A stretch of DNA of 64,000 nt from Rubrivivax sp. A210 (GCF_904426505.1 NZ_CAJGBN010000067.1:62001-126000), one strand, 5' to 3'; shown: positions 31,826 to 40,178, counted from the stretch's first letter. The notes: generated by a model not told the origin, from the letters alone. A program made the numbers and translations.

Positions 31826-32605
31826 TCACTGCAGCCGGCTCGCAATGCGGTTGCCGTTGTTGTCGGTGCCGACAAGCTGCACGCCACCCGCGGGCGGCGT
31901 CGCGAAGTCGAACGAGAACACCGGGTTCTCGCTCACCGGCTCGTAGGCCTGCAGTCGCGCCAGCTCCTGCTCGCGGCCGTCGCGTATCGACAGGCGGTTG
32001 ATATAGAAGGCCGGGATGCCGGCCACCAGGCCGGTGTCCATGGGGTGCATGACCTTGAAGCGCAGCCGGGTCGCCCCCGGCGCGGGCGTGAACAGGCGGC
32101 CACTCACCTCGCCCAGGGTGCGCGACCAGCTGCCGTCACGGCGCGTGGCGCCTGGCGCGGTGCAGCCGCCTCCGGCTGAATCGACCCAGGCGCCGCCGAC
32201 ATGCCAGCTGCCATCGGCCAGCCGCGCCGCGGCGCGCACCGGCGAGGCCTGCTCGAGCTTGAAGCGAAAGGCAATGGCCGGCAGTGCCTGCCCCGGCTCG
32301 TAGGCCAGCACGCGGCGTATCGGGTTGCGGTCGACCAGCACCACGATCTCGCGCACGGCACCCAGCGCCGGGTCGACGCGCACGCTCACCGGCACGTTCA
32401 TCGGGTCTTCGGCGAAGGTCGGGCCCTGGACCTGCACGCGCGCATCGAACACCACGCGGGCGTCGCGGCCCAGGTATTCGCGCCGCATGTCGGGCCAGGG
32501 ATGGGACTGGTAGGGGTCGCCCTCGAAGGGGTCGGCAAGCCCCTGCGCGCCCGCCAGCGCCGGCCACAGCAAGGCCGCGAGCAGCAAGCGACGTGCAGGC
32601 AGCAT
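31826..32605 (-). CDS. SoxYZ-like carrier associated with quinoproteins
   Basis: A 259-residue exported protein (signal peptide about 1-21). The N-terminal half resembles SoxY, ending in the swinging-arm motif GGGCTAPG with Cys148. The C-terminal half resembles SoxZ (VKVMHPMDTGL-like segment FKVMHPMDTGLVAGIPAFYI). Fused SoxY-SoxZ carriers of this kind occur beside PQQ dehydrogenases with the metallohydrolase next to them. The cargo on Cys148 is unknown. Start ATG 32605 is eight bases after the TonB receptor stop, so the three genes form one operon. Confidence 0.85.
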   Translation of the reverse strand: MLPARRLLLAALLWPALAGAQGLADPFEGDPYQSHPWPDMRREYLGRDARVVFDARVQVQGPTFAEDPMNVPVSVRVDPALGAVREIVVLVDRNPIRRVLAYEPGQALPAIAFRFKLEQASPVRAAARLADGSWHVGGAWVDSAGGGCTAPGATRRDGSWSRTLGEVSGRLFTPAPGATRLRFKVMHPMDTGLVAGIPAFYINRLSIRDGREQELARLQAYEPVSENPVFSFDFATPPAGGVQLVGTDNNGNRIASRLQ

Positions 32606-32613
32606 CGCAGTGC

Positions 32614-34818
32614 TCAAGGCATCACGAAGCGCAGCGCCAGCAGCACGCTGCGCGGTGCGCCGGTCTCGTAGAAGCGACCGTTGGCGTCGTTGACGATCAC
32701 GCTGCCGGCGTAGCGGCGGTCGGTGGCGTTGTCCACGCGGAGCAGCAGTTCGGCCTTGCCCAGGCTGCCAGCCTGAAAGCCATAGGCCCAGCGCAGGCCC
32801 ACCAGGCCGTAGCCGGGGGCGGCTTCGGTGTTGCGGTCGTTGACCACCGTGTCGCCAGCGCCGCGCAGTTCCAGCGCCAGCTCGCCCAGCGCGGCCGTGC
32901 GCCAGGCCAGTTCGGCAAAGCCGGCGCTGCGCTGGGTGCCGGCGATGCGGTTGCCCGCCGCCACCGGCAGCGTGGGCGCGTTGCAGGGGATGCCGGCGCA
33001 GACGAGGAAGCTGTCCTTGTAGGTGGCCTCCAGCCAGGTGGCGGCCAGGGCGGCGCTGAGCGCCGGCGTGATCTGCCAGCGCCCGGAGAGTTCGGCACCC
33101 TGTCGCTCGGTGCGGCCGACGTTCTGGAAGGCGGAGCGGCCACCGGCATTGGTGGCCACGCTGATCTCGTCGTCGACCTTGGCCTGGAACAGCGTCAGGT
33201 CGGCCTGCAGCGCGCCACCGCGCCACTTGGCACCGATTTCGAACTGACGGCTGCGCTGCGGCAGCAACTCGGTGTTGAAGCCGCCGGTGCCGTCGCGCCG
33301 GTAGGCCAGTTCGCCCAGGGTGGGAGATTCGAAGCCGCGCGCCACGCTGGCGTACAGCTTCAGCCCTGGTGCGGCGGCCCAGCGCAGGCCCAGCACCGGG
33401 TTGGTGTAGTCGAACTCGCGCTTGCCCGAGTCGTCGCAGTTGCCGGTGTTGGGGGTGACGGCGCGGTTGCAGCGCAGCTCGAAGGCGTCCACCGATTCGA
33501 GCTCGACGCGGCCGGCGCGCACACCGGCAATGGCCGCCAGCTGGGGCATGAAGGCCCACTCGGCCTGGGCGAAGACGTCGTCGCTGCGGGCGCGGTTGGT
33601 CTCGTCGCGCCGCAGCGGGCCCATCTGTCCCAGCTGCTGGGGTGCCGCGGCCGTGCCGCTGAAGTTCTGGTAGCCCTTGCGCTCGTCGCGCTGGCGATCC
33701 AGGGCGACACCGGCCTGGAGGTCGACGCTGTCCCAGGCAAAGCGCAGCCGGCCTTCGGCGCCGCCGTAGGTCCGATCAAAGGCGATCACGCCGCCGCCGT
33801 GGCGCGCCGATCCCGGCGCCGGGTTGGCCAGCAGAATGGTCTCGATGGCCCCCTGGGTGGTGGCCGGGATGGCCAGGAATTGCACGATGTCGCGCTGGCC
33901 GCCGTAGAGTGCGATCTCGCCGTCGCGCAGCGCGCCGGCATCGAAGCGGTGCTTCCAGCGCAGGCCGAGCTGGCTCTGACGCGTGGTCTTGCGGGTGTTG
34001 AACTGCTCGGCCACGGACGCGACCCCGCGTGGGTCGGTGCGGAACTGATTGAGGTCAAGGCCCAACGGGTCCTGGGCCGGCTGGTCCAGGACGCTGGCCT
34101 GCAGCACGGCGCTGTCGGCGCCGGCGTTGTAGCCGGCGCGCAGGGTGACGAGGTTGCGCTTGGCCTCGGAATGGGGGCGGAAGCCGTCGACCTCGAGCGC
34201 TGCCGCGGCCACGCGCAGGTCGAAGCCGCCGGCCAGCGGTGTCTCGCCCTGCAGGCGCAGCTGGCGCAGGCCGAAGCTGCCGGCGTCCACCGCGGCCTCG
34301 AAGCGCTGCGCCCGCGGCGTGCTGCTGACGGCGGAGATGACGCCGCCCGAGCTGTTGCCGTAGAGCACCGAGAAGGGGCCGCGCAGCACCTCCACGCGCT
34401 CGGCGTTGGCGAGGTCGAAGTGCGAGACCTGGCCCTGGCCATCGGGGCCGCTGGCGGGGATGCCATCGCTGTACAGGCGCACGCCGCGCACGCCGAAGCC
34501 GGCGCGGGCGCCGAAGCCGCGCGAGCTGATCTGCAGGTCTTGCGCGAAGTTCCAGCGGTTGGCCACCACCAGGCCGGGTACGCGCGCCACGGCCTCGCTG
34601 AGGTTGACCAGCGGGCCGGCGCTGCGCAGCTCATCCCGGCCGACCACGCTGATGGCATAGGGCGCGTCGGCGATGGTGCGCTCGACGATGGAGCCGGTGA
34701 TCACCACCTCCTGCGAGGTCTGCGCCTGTGCGCCAGAACAGGCCAGGAAGGCGGCCAGGGCCAGGGTACTCAGTGGCAGGCGGGAGGGCATGGAAGGGGT
34801 CAGGGAAGGCTGGTTCAT
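32614..34818 (-). CDS. TonB-dependent outer-membrane receptor
   Basis: A 734-residue receptor with a signal peptide (ending SGAQAQT). The plug domain shows VVITGSIVERTIADAPYAISVVGRDEL (TonB-box/plug start), RGFGARAGFGVRGVRLYSDGIP and RVEVLRGPFSVLYGNSSGGVI. The long beta-barrel ends in the aromatic-type terminus LLALRFVMP. No ligand can be read from sequence; the operon with quinoprotein accessory genes makes a metal complex or PQQ plausible. Start taken at ATG 34818; a start ten codons further in is possible because neither has a strong ribosome site. Confidence 0.9.
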   Translation of the reverse strand: MNQPSLTPSMPSRLPLSTLALAAFLACSGAQAQTSQEVVITGSIVERTIADAPYAISVVGRDELRSAGPLVNLSEAVARVPGLVVANRWNFAQDLQISSRGFGARAGFGVRGVRLYSDGIPASGPDGQGQVSHFDLANAERVEVLRGPFSVLYGNSSGGVISAVSSTPRAQRFEAAVDAGSFGLRQLRLQGETPLAGGFDLRVAAAALEVDGFRPHSEAKRNLVTLRAGYNAGADSAVLQASVLDQPAQDPLGLDLNQFRTDPRGVASVAEQFNTRKTTRQSQLGLRWKHRFDAGALRDGEIALYGGQRDIVQFLAIPATTQGAIETILLANPAPGSARHGGGVIAFDRTYGGAEGRLRFAWDSVDLQAGVALDRQRDERKGYQNFSGTAAAPQQLGQMGPLRRDETNRARSDDVFAQAEWAFMPQLAAIAGVRAGRVELESVDAFELRCNRAVTPNTGNCDDSGKREFDYTNPVLGLRWAAAPGLKLYASVARGFESPTLGELAYRRDGTGGFNTELLPQRSRQFEIGAKWRGGALQADLTLFQAKVDDEISVATNAGGRSAFQNVGRTERQGAELSGRWQITPALSAALAATWLEATYKDSFLVCAGIPCNAPTLPVAAGNRIAGTQRSAGFAELAWRTAALGELALELRGAGDTVVNDRNTEAAPGYGLVGLRWAYGFQAGSLGKAELLLRVDNATDRRYAGSVIVNDANGRFYETGAPRSVLLALRFVMP

Positions 34819-34952
34819 TGGGGGCGCACTGTCGACCTGATGGGCAATCGCGACAAGGCGGGGGAACCCCCGTTGCGCCGCAGCAATGCGCCACAAAGGA
34901 ACAGCGCAAGCGCGGCCTTCGCCGCCGCGGCTGCAGGGCCACAATGCCAGCC

Positions 34953-35714
34953 ATGAACGATGAGCAGCTGCTGCGCTATTCGCGCCACATCCTTCTCGAT
35001 GACCTCGGCATCGAGGGCCAGACGCGCTTGCTTCAATCCCGTGCGCTGGTGATAGGCGCCGGCGGCCTGGGCTCGCCAGTGGCGCTGTACCTGGGCACGG
35101 CCGGCGTCGGCCGCATCACCCTGGTCGACCACGACACGGTGGACCTGACCAATCTGCAGCGCCAGATCGCACACCGCCTCTCGCGCCTGGGCCAGCCCAA
35201 GGCCGAATCGGCACGCCAGAGCATTGCCGCCCTCAACCCCGACATCGAGGTGCGCGCCATGTGCCGCCGCGCCGATGCCGCTTCACTGGATGCCTGGGTG
35301 GCCGAGACCGACGTGGTGCTGGACTGCAGCGACAACTTCGCCACCCGCCACGCCGTCAACGCGGCCTGCGTGCGCCATCGCAAGCCGCTGGTGTCGGGTG
35401 CGGCCATAGGCTTTGACGGCCAGATCTCGGTCTACGACAGCCGCGACCCCGAGGCGCCCTGCTACGGTTGCCTGTTCCCGCCCGGCACCGCCTTTGAGGA
35501 AGCGGCCTGCGCCACCATGGGCGTGTTTGCGCCGCTGGTGGGCATCATCGGCACCATGCAGGCGGCCGAGGCGCTGAAGCTGCTGGCCGGGGTCGGCCAC
35601 TCGCTGGCCGGGCGCCTGCTGATGCTGGACGGGCGCGCCATGCATTTCGACGAGGTGCGCATCGCACGCCAGCCGGCCTGCCCGGTCTGCGGCGGCGAGG
35701 CGCGCCGGTCTTGA
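34953..35714 (+). CDS. moeB: MoeB/ThiF-family adenylyltransferase
   Basis: A 253-residue E1-like enzyme that adenylates the C-terminal Gly of a MoaD/ThiS partner. ATP-binding motif ALVIGAGGLGSPVALYLGTAGVG is at about 30-52, followed by LVDHDTVDLTNLQRQ. The zinc-binding CYGC and CPVC pairs are intact, and the catalytic-Cys region EEAACATMGVFAPLVG is present. No rhodanese domain is fused. It faces away from the TonB operon and is close enough to the aor locus to serve its MoaD, but it could equally be the housekeeping copy. ATG 34953 is preferred over 34944. Confidence 0.85.
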   Translation: MNDEQLLRYSRHILLDDLGIEGQTRLLQSRALVIGAGGLGSPVALYLGTAGVGRITLVDHDTVDLTNLQRQIAHRLSRLGQPKAESARQSIAALNPDIEVRAMCRRADAASLDAWVAETDVVLDCSDNFATRHAVNAACVRHRKPLVSGAAIGFDGQISVYDSRDPEAPCYGCLFPPGTAFEEAACATMGVFAPLVGIIGTMQAAEALKLLAGVGHSLAGRLLMLDGRAMHFDEVRIARQPACPVCGGEARRS

Positions 35715-35749
35715 ATCACAATCGGCGCTTCCATCAAACGGGACGGAAC

Positions 35750-36127
35750 ATGGCTACCAAGAAGATCATCGGACAGGATTTCGCCGCCATCCAGGCACAG
35801 ATCGCCGCGCTGGAAGCGCAGGCCCAGCAGGTGCGCAAGAAGGAAGTCGCGGCCATCATCGCGCAGGCCAGGGAGGCCATCGCGCACTACGGCATCACGG
35901 CGGCCGACCTGGGCTTCGGCAAGGCCAAGGCCAAGGCCGGCACCGCGGCCAGCAAGCCCGCCGCAGCCAAGAAGACGCGCAAGGCCGCGGGCAAGAAGGC
36001 CGCGACCAAGGCCAAGTTCAAGGACGACCAGGGCCACAGCTGGAGCGGCCGTGGCAAGCGCCCGGGCTGGTACACCGCCGCCCTGGCCGCAGGCAAGACG
36101 CCCGAGGATCTGCTCGTCAAGGATTGA
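35750..36127 (+). CDS. H-NS family nucleoid protein
   Basis: A 125-residue DNA-binding protein. The N-terminal helical oligomerisation region (about 1-50) is followed by a Lys/Ala-rich linker resembling histone H1 (KAKAKAGTAASKPAAAKKT). The C-terminal H-NS domain has the DNA-contacting core WSGRGKRPGWYTAAL, the Burkholderiales version of the QGR motif. It may silence horizontally acquired DNA. The 35-base gap after the moeB-like gene leaves little room for a promoter, yet the two functions are unrelated. Confidence 0.93.
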   Translation: MATKKIIGQDFAAIQAQIAALEAQAQQVRKKEVAAIIAQAREAIAHYGITAADLGFGKAKAKAGTAASKPAAAKKTRKAAGKKAATKAKFKDDQGHSWSGRGKRPGWYTAALAAGKTPEDLLVKD

Positions 36128-36133
36128 TGCGCA

Positions 36134-36153
36134 GCGGCGCGGCAACCCGCCGC
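36134..36153. terminator. Hairpin between convergent hns-like and phasin-like genes
   Basis: GCGGCG pairs with CGCCGC around an inner GG/CC pair and a short CAA-containing loop. It occupies the 33-base spacer between two converging genes. No T-run on either side. Confidence 0.35.
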
Positions 36154-36160
36154 GCACTCA

Positions 36161-36484
36161 TCAGGCGAAGGCTTGTCCCCGCCCCGTTTGGCCGAGCTTC
36201 TCGACCAGATCGGCCGCCACGCCGGCCATCGCATGGCCATAGGCCTGGGTCTTGACCCGCAGCGCCTCGGCATAGCCCGACTGCAGCGCATAGAGTTCGC
36301 CGGCCTCGCGCGCCGCGGCCACGTCAAGCAGATACCAGGCGGTATCGGCCATGACGGCCCGGGCCGCGGCCAGGTTGAGCACCGAGACCAGCTCGAAACC
36401 CTCGAAACCGGCACGCGCCGCCTCGTGCAGCGAGGCCGCCGAGGTGCGAGCGGCATCGAGAAGTCGGGTTGTGTCCGGGTTCAT
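36161..36484 (-). CDS. Phasin-like protein
   Basis: A 107-residue helical protein whose pattern (FEGFELVSVLNLAAARAVMADTAWYLLDVAAAREAGELYALQSG) resembles the Phasin_2/PhaP family that coats polyhydroxyalkanoate granules. It is shorter than typical phasins (about 180 residues). GGAAGGG lies before the ATG at 36484. No polyhydroxyalkanoate synthesis gene is nearby. Moderate certainty: small amphipathic helical proteins can look alike. Confidence 0.6.
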   Translation of the reverse strand: MNPDTTRLLDAARTSAASLHEAARAGFEGFELVSVLNLAAARAVMADTAWYLLDVAAAREAGELYALQSGYAEALRVKTQAYGHAMAGVAADLVEKLGQTGRGQAFA

Positions 36485-36584
36485 GGTGCGGCACCCTTCC
36501 ATGGCATGGCAGCTGCGCCATTGATACCACCCCGCGTCGAATGCTGCGCGCTGAAATGAAGGGCTTTCGCCGCCTTCCGCGCGG

Positions 36585-37181
36585 CTAGAGCAACCGCAGC
36601 TCCCGGTGCTCGGCCACCACATGCTCGGCGATGAGGTTGCAGGCCACGAAGCCTATCGACTCATCGCTCTGCACCGCATCGCCGGCAAAGCGCGCCTGCA
36701 TGGCCGCTACCTTGGACAGCAGCAGCGCGTGGTCGCTCTTGTGAGCTTCCGACAGCGGCCGGCCGCTGTCCTGCATCAACCGCTCCTCGGTCTTGAAGTG
36801 CTCCTCGACATCGGTCACCAGCTTCTGGAACAGCCGCGCGGTCGCCAACCGCGGCTTGTCGGTGAGGATGGCGTGCATCAGGCGGTTGGCCGTAGCGAAC
36901 AGGGCGCGGTGCTGCGCGTCGATGGTGGCCTGGCCGACCTCGAAGGATGCGCGCCAGCGCAGCTTGACCAGGGTCTTGCCTTCGACACCTGGCTTGCCCT
37001 TGGCGCGGCGCCGGTAGACGTGCCGCATGCGCCACACCCAGCCTCCGGCCGTTGCCAGCATCAGCCCGCTGAAGGCGCCGATGAAGTCGCGCACGGCAAA
37101 CATCGTCCCGGCCCCGGTGGTCAGGTAGATGTACGGCAGCGATTCGTACAGCCAGGCGGGCTTGTGCTTGTTGATGAACAT
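36585..37181 (-). CDS. Membrane-anchored bacteriohemerythrin
   Basis: A 198-residue protein with a hydrophobic segment near residues 25-48 and a hemerythrin domain at about 75-198. Di-iron ligand motifs are AQHRAL, HFKTEERLM (HxxxE) and HKSDH (HxxxH). In the last motif, AEHVVAEHREL, the bridging Asp five residues after the His is replaced by His, with a Glu one residue earlier. Oxygen binding may therefore be altered. Possible oxygen sensor or store. It is divergent from slyX across a 207-base spacer. Confidence 0.8.
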   Translation of the reverse strand: MFINKHKPAWLYESLPYIYLTTGAGTMFAVRDFIGAFSGLMLATAGGWVWRMRHVYRRRAKGKPGVEGKTLVKLRWRASFEVGQATIDAQHRALFATANRLMHAILTDKPRLATARLFQKLVTDVEEHFKTEERLMQDSGRPLSEAHKSDHALLLSKVAAMQARFAGDAVQSDESIGFVACNLIAEHVVAEHRELRLL

Positions 37182-37270
37182 CCAGCGTCCTCGAAGATCC
37201 GCGCGTCGGAAAGGGCGGCATTCTCTTGGGGGCCCAGCGCGCCGGATTGACTTGCCGCAGGCCGGGCCGG

Positions 37271-37348
37271 CGCCGCGCGTGTCATTGCGCGCCGCGCGTG
37301 ACAATCTGCACATCCTGGGTCGCGGGCGCAGCGCCCGCTGCGCCCGCG
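37271..37348. repeat. Direct and inverted repeats in the hemerythrin-slyX spacer
   Basis: CGCCGCGCGTGTCA (37271-37284) recurs as CGCCGCGCGTGACA (37290-37303), 19 bases apart. Just after, 37321-37348 is a 13-2-13 inverted repeat (CGCGGGCGCAGCG / CGCTGCGCCCGCG) ending 40 bases before the slyX start. Either could be a regulator site or a transcript hairpin; no T-run follows the inverted repeat. Confidence 0.55.
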
Positions 37349-37388
37349 CCATCCGGCAAGGGCGCCGCACAGGCACTGAGGAAATCAC

Positions 37389-37613
37389 ATGCCCACCGAT
37401 GCGTTCGAAGCCGTGCAGGAACGGCTCACCGAACTGGAAATCAAGCTCAGCTTCACCGAGGACACGGTGGACCGGCTGAACGACGTCGTCGTGCAGCAGC
37501 AAGGCACCATCGACACCCTGCTGCGCGAGGTAAGACGCCTGGCAGGGCAGGCGGCCAACGCCGAACCCGCAGCCGCGCGCTCGCTGCGCGAGGAATTGCC
37601 CCCGCACTACTGA
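37389..37613 (+). CDS. slyX: SlyX family protein
   Basis: A 74-residue coiled-coil protein typical of SlyX, with the heptad segment LTELEIKLSFTEDTVDRLNDVVVQQQGTIDTLLREVRRL. It ends in the family's ELPPHY. The function is unknown; in enterics it is named from its place near slyD. It is convergent with the helicase gene (22-base gap). Confidence 0.88.
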   Translation: MPTDAFEAVQERLTELEIKLSFTEDTVDRLNDVVVQQQGTIDTLLREVRRLAGQAANAEPAAARSLREELPPHY

Positions 37614-37635
37614 GTGTTGGATGCGGGGGGATGCC

Positions 37636-39471
37636 TCAGGACGGGGCGCTGGCGCTGTCCCGACCCGCCAGGCGCTTGACGAAGGCTCCGCTGCCGCTTG
37701 CGGCAATCACCAGCCGCTGGGTCGCCCGCGTCGCTGCGACATAGAAAAGACGAGCTTCCTCGCGTTCGTCCTCGCCCGCCGCCGGCATCTGGCCAACGCC
37801 CGACAAGGCGACCACTGGAAACTCCAGCCCCTTGCTGACCTTCATGGTCATGATCTTGACCGAATCGTGGCCGGGCTTGAAGTCGCCCGAGCGCTTGCGA
37901 ACCTGCATCGGAATGCCCTTGTTCCGCAGCGCGGCGGCGCAGGCATCCATGGTCGGGTAGTCGCGGCACAGGATGGCCATGTCGCCCCAGGCGTGGCCCT
38001 CCTGATGCGAGGCATGCAGGCGGTCGGCAATGGCCCAGGCTTCGTCGCGCAGCGTCGGCAACTCGATGACGACAGGCTCCTCGCCCTCCCGCCCGTAGCT
38101 GATGGGATGGACCAGCGGCACGCCGTCGTCGTCCCGGTCTTCGGCGGTCAGCAGGTCCGCGGCCACCAGGCTGGCGACCCTCAGGATCTGCTTGGTGTTG
38201 CGGTAGTTGATCTTGAGAATGGTGGTGCGGCCCTGGGCCTGGATGCCCACGCTCTTGAAGCTGAACTGGCGCGATGCACGGCGCTCGTAGATGCTCTGCG
38301 CATCGTCGTACAGCAGCAGCAGGCTGTTGGTGGCCGGGTCGACCATCTGCATGACCAGCTTCAACCACTCGGGGCGGAAGTCGTGACCCTCGTCAATCAG
38401 CACCGCCTGGTACTGGCCGGAGGGAATCTGCCTGCGCTCGACGGCACGGATCACGCCGTCGACCATGGCGTCGAACATCGCCGGCCCCTGGGCCGGCAGG
38501 GCCTGGCCGAAGGCCACCAATTGCTGGCGGCACCACTTGTGGAAGTTGCGGGCATGGACCCGGTCGGCCAGGCCCTTGGCCTCGAAGCCCGCATCGAGCA
38601 GGGTTGCCAGCGGCTCGTTGAAGCACAGCACGAGAATGGGCTTGGACTGCGCGCCGCTGGCCTTGGCCAGGTACTCGGCCCGGTAGCCGAGGATCATGGT
38701 CTTGCCGGAACCGGCAACACCGTGGATGACCCGGTGCCCTTCACCGAGGCTGCGCGCCAGCTGCTCCTGCTGCAGGTCCATCACGCGCATGACGCTGGGG
38801 CAATCAGACGCGGCATCCTCGTCGCCGAACAGCGAGGCCTGCGTCGGCAGCCTCACCTCCGGAAACATGATCCAGCGCACCCGGTCAAGCTGAGGCAGGC
38901 TCATGGCACCGCCGAAGGCATGGGCGAACATCTGCCACAGGCGCTGCTGGAAGGCCTCGGACTCGGCCGACTCGAGCATCTCGTCGGAGCAGATCACGAA
39001 TTCGGGCGCGATCGACTGGTCCAGGCCGGCGGCCTCGAACTGCTTGCGCGTGATGCGCGTCAGCACCACGCCATAGCCCCAGGGAAAGGCCAGCTTGCCC
39101 TGATGCGGGCCGCCGGCCTGCGTCAGTTGCGCGTCGCGCTCCAACGCGTTCACCACCTGGATGGCGCAATGCCGCGCCTGGGCCAGCGGATTGATCACCA
39201 CTTTCAGATGGCCGTCGGGGATGATTTCCCAGGCTTGGCGGCTGGCCTGGTGGATGGTCTCCAGCCGCCAGTCCTTGGTCTCCAGGATCAGCACGCCGCG
39301 GCGGGGGTGCAGGACGACGAAATCGGGGTGCGACTGCTTGGGACCGACCGGAACGTCATACCAAAGCAGGTAGTCGTCATCGAGCTTCTGTTCGAGCCGC
39401 TCGGCGAAGCGCCGTTCACCCGAGGTCATGCGGGAAGCGCAAGCGGAGAGCGCGGGAATGAGTGTCGCCAT
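37636..39471 (-). CDS. NERD-domain UvrD/Rep-type helicase
   Basis: A 611-residue protein. Residues about 16-125 form a nuclease-related (NERD) domain, with DFVVLHPRRGVLILETKDW carrying the E-x-K pair of the restriction-endonuclease-like fold. A superfamily 1 helicase follows: Walker A HGVAGSGKTMI near 252, QAVLIDEGHDFRPEW (motif II), LKINYRNTKQIL, and the late motif VSKGLEFPVVALSGVG plus EEARLFYVAATRA. Such stand-alone proteins occur in mobile or defence contexts, but role here is unproven. It lies 3' of tRNA-Pro. Confidence 0.87.
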   Translation of the reverse strand: MATLIPALSACASRMTSGERRFAERLEQKLDDDYLLWYDVPVGPKQSHPDFVVLHPRRGVLILETKDWRLETIHQASRQAWEIIPDGHLKVVINPLAQARHCAIQVVNALERDAQLTQAGGPHQGKLAFPWGYGVVLTRITRKQFEAAGLDQSIAPEFVICSDEMLESAESEAFQQRLWQMFAHAFGGAMSLPQLDRVRWIMFPEVRLPTQASLFGDEDAASDCPSVMRVMDLQQEQLARSLGEGHRVIHGVAGSGKTMILGYRAEYLAKASGAQSKPILVLCFNEPLATLLDAGFEAKGLADRVHARNFHKWCRQQLVAFGQALPAQGPAMFDAMVDGVIRAVERRQIPSGQYQAVLIDEGHDFRPEWLKLVMQMVDPATNSLLLLYDDAQSIYERRASRQFSFKSVGIQAQGRTTILKINYRNTKQILRVASLVAADLLTAEDRDDDGVPLVHPISYGREGEEPVVIELPTLRDEAWAIADRLHASHQEGHAWGDMAILCRDYPTMDACAAALRNKGIPMQVRKRSGDFKPGHDSVKIMTMKVSKGLEFPVVALSGVGQMPAAGEDEREEARLFYVAATRATQRLVIAASGSGAFVKRLAGRDSASAPS

Positions 39472-39545
39472 CGTTCGATCCTGGACTCTCGAAATCAGAC
39501 GGTTCAGCCTTGAGAGGCCGTCGCCCACCGGGCCGCACAAATCAA

Positions 39546-39578
39546 AACGGCTTGGCTCCTTGTGAGAGCCAAGCCGTT
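39546..39578 (-). terminator. Rho-independent terminator of tRNA-Pro
   Basis: A perfect 13-base-pair stem (AACGGCTTGGCTC / GAGCCAAGCCGTT) with a 7-base loop, followed on the minus strand by TTTTGATTTG. It lies ten bases past the tRNA CCA end. Confidence 0.9.
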
Positions 39579-39587
39579 GATTTTCAA

Positions 39588-39664
39588 TGGTCGGGGTGGC
39601 GGGATTCGAACTCGCGACCCCTTGCACCCCATGCAAGTGCGCTACCAGGCTGCGCTACACCCCG
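39588..39664 (-). tRNA. tRNA-Pro (anticodon GGG)
   Basis: A 77-base cloverleaf read on the minus strand. The acceptor stem CGGGGTG pairs with CACCCCG, with discriminator A and an encoded CCA. The D-loop contains AGCCTGGTAGC, the anticodon stem CTTGC/GCAAG closes loop ATGGGGT with anticodon GGG, and the T-arm is GTTCGAATC. All features of a bacterial elongator tRNA are intact. Confidence 0.97.
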
Positions 39665-39700
39665 ACGAAGCCTTGCAGTATACATCGACCGCAGGTCGAA

Positions 39701-40144
39701 TCAGGCGGTGAGCAGTTCACGGATGGACATCAACTCGGCCAGCAGGTGTTCATGGGCCAGATCGGGCCCTGCCGGCGCCACCACCGCGGCAGCGGTGGTC
39801 ACGGGAAGCTCGATCACCAACCCGGCCTCGGCGGTGGCCTCCGGCGGCAGATCGTCCTCGTCATCGAGATCGACTCCGCGTGCGCCGACGATGGCGTCCG
39901 ACAAGCGGTTGCGCGCGCCGCTGATCGTGAAGCCCTGGTCGTAGAGCAACTCGCGGATGCGCCGGATCAGCAGCACCTCGTGGTGCTGGTAGTAGCGCCG
40001 GTTGCCGCGGCGCTTCATCGGCTTGAGCTGCGTGAACTCCTGCTCCCAATAGCGCAGCACATAGGGCTTGACCCCGCAAAGCTCGCTCACCTCACCGATG
40101 GTGAAGTAGCGCTTGGCGGGGATGGCTGGGAGCGCTTTCTCCAT
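39701..40144 (-). CDS. MerR-family regulator (downstream of ihfA)
   Basis: A 147-residue protein. The N-terminal MerR helix-turn-helix is clear: YFTIGEVSELCGVKPYVLRYWEQEFTQLKPMKRRGNRRYY. A short dimerisation helix (LLIRRIRELLYDQGFTISGARNRL) and a poorly conserved acidic then Ala/Val-rich tail follow. No Cys pair for metals. Genes of this type regularly follow ihfA in proteobacteria, target unknown. ATG 40144 chosen; the frame upstream offers only TTG/ATT. Confidence 0.9.
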   Translation of the reverse strand: MEKALPAIPAKRYFTIGEVSELCGVKPYVLRYWEQEFTQLKPMKRRGNRRYYQHHEVLLIRRIRELLYDQGFTISGARNRLSDAIVGARGVDLDDEDDLPPEATAEAGLVIELPVTTAAAVVAPAGPDLAHEHLLAELMSIRELLTA

Positions 40145-40178
40145 TGAAATCAATGGGATCGGGGAGGAAATCTAGACT

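Noticed and set aside
34953..35714. Assigning the MoeB-like gene to the aor operon
   Set aside because: It is separated by a convergent three-gene operon and reads as a separate unit; a functional link is possible but not shown.
39588..39664. Integration site of a genomic island at tRNA-Pro
   Set aside because: No integrase and no repeated tRNA 3' end was seen in the flanking sequence; adjacency alone is not enough.
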